DNA from: Desulfurococcales archaeon | GTDB taxonomy: Archaea > Thermoproteota > Thermoprotei_A > Sulfolobales > NBVN01 | Assembly: GCA_023255955.1 (NCBI GenBank) | Contig: JAGDWD010000010.1 | Coordinates: forward strand, 98,765 to 131,590 | Direction: 5' to 3' | Length of the DNA stretch: 32,826 nt | Part shown: in pieces, positions 32,522 through 32,826 of the stretch | Numbering within the stretch: the stretch's first letter is position 1 | Layout of the letters: every line of letters begins with the position of its first letter | Program-made: the position numbers and the translations under genes | The notes under the pieces: model-generated | Told to the model about the DNA's origin: nothing | What the model saw: the letters and a program-made list of their open reading frames with translations, nothing else | The model's database searches: none

Positions 32522-32826
32522 TTTGGGGCTACATTCCCGGGTTTAGCCCCGGGCTGGGTCTCCAGCCCTTTACCCCTATCCCGTGTGGGACTCGGGGTTA
32601 TGTGGAGTATGTTGTAGGCTCCTACTAGGTCGGTGTTGAATGCCTTGTTTAGAGTGGTGCACTTGAATAGTCCTCTCTTGACTCTGACTCCGCATTTACG
32701 TCCGTGGATTGGGCAGGTTTGGGAGGTGTATGCTTCGTTGAAGTATATGACTGTTATTCCATACTCCTCTACTACCTCACCGATCCTCCTGAGGAGGTAG
32801 CTGTATGTCCAGACGTGGACGTTGTT
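32488..32826 (-). CDS. tnpB: TnpB (IS605 OrfB) RNA-guided nuclease, C-terminal fragment
   Basis: The last 112 residues are seen; the N-terminus is off the right edge. The zinc-finger and third RuvC block is clear: EAYTSQTCPIHGRKCG, then GLFKC, and NTDLVGAYNIL with the RuvC aspartate. The second pair is unusual (CPIHGRKCG before one cysteine further on, LFKCTTL, without the usual CxxC partner), so the finger is changed from the common C-x2-C...C-x2-C. A 35-40 residue tail of low complexity follows (rich in P, T, G). TnpB proteins are guide-RNA-directed DNA nucleases that help the element persist. Confidence 0.85.
   Translation of the reverse strand, partial: NNVHVWTYSYLLRRIGEVVEEYGITVIYFNEAYTSQTCPIHGRKCGVRVKRGLFKCTTLNKAFNTDLVGAYNILHITPSPTRDRGKGLETQPGAKPGNVAPNLPALTGTPTL

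Larger units (their letters stand above)
32460..32826 (-). mobile_element. 3' end of an IS605/IS607-type insertion sequence with TnpB
   Basis: Only the right-hand part is in the window: the C-terminal third of tnpB and the structured end. Whether a tnpA transposase accompanies it cannot be seen. The precise boundary is not known; I place it just past the hairpin. In TnpB elements this end encodes the omega RNA guide. Confidence 0.6.

Noticed and set aside
1-32826. CRISPR array or rRNA genes
   Set aside because: No regularly spaced repeats and no rRNA-like conserved stretches were seen on reading the window.

Overview
The window looks like chromosomal DNA of a thermophilic crenarchaeon (Thermoproteota). 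TATA boxes lie about 25-35 bases before start codons, many messages would be leaderless or have very short leaders, and GTG and TTG starts are common. The gene families are archaeal: a sulfhydrogenase-type hydrogenase, a cytoplasmic HtrA, and a crenarchaeal style of membrane-anchored binding protein with a Thr-rich stalk. No rRNA or ribosomal operon is present, so I do not name a genus.

Layout. 1-2833: the end of an operon on the minus strand (hydB-hydG-hydD-hydA) for a soluble NAD(P)-linked [NiFe] hydrogenase/sulfhydrogenase; hydA runs off the left edge. 3214-6180: a TRAP transporter dctP-dctQ-dctM on the plus strand, in which dctP and dctM are interrupted by single-base shifts. 6306-10454, minus: a macro-domain hydrolase, a polysaccharide flippase, a secreted subtilisin and a MIP18/DUF59-like protein. 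10717-11625: a DapA-superfamily aldolase. 11753-16126, minus: an L-aspartate-oxidase-like flavoprotein, an HD hydrolase, a membrane-anchored surface protein, an EamA transporter and a small membrane protein. 16284-20528: HtrA plus an unknown partner, an isoaspartyl peptidase, a small unknown, and a radical SAM gene coupled to another unknown. 20552-20626: tRNA-Arg(GCG).

20747-28600 is an accessory zone. It holds a large adenine-methyltransferase restriction-modification enzyme read as two overlapping ORFs, a broken ribbon-helix-helix gene, an NCS1 transporter, a broken YkgJ-type Cys-cluster gene, and at least three more genes that can be read only by joining frames. 28740-32442: an MgtE magnesium channel, a DUF998 membrane protein, a winged-helix-like protein and a membrane-anchored alpha/beta hydrolase. 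The right edge (32488-32826) is the C-terminal end of a TnpB/IS605 OrfB gene, with a strong hairpin around its stop codon.

The most striking feature is the number of single-base frame changes, most of them placeable at a short homopolymer, in otherwise well-preserved genes: dctP (3), dctM (2), radical SAM N-terminus (1), RHH (1), YkgJ (1), a 239-aa membrane protein (2), an 82-aa protein (1), a minus-strand remnant (2 plus a stop), and possibly the restriction enzyme (1-2). Two of them have the same shape, a CCC codon preceded by C where slipping back one base restores the frame. Sequencing error, recent gene decay and programmed frameshifting cannot be told apart from this sequence alone. Long genes such as the hyd operon, flippase, subtilisin, NCS1 and MgtE carry none.
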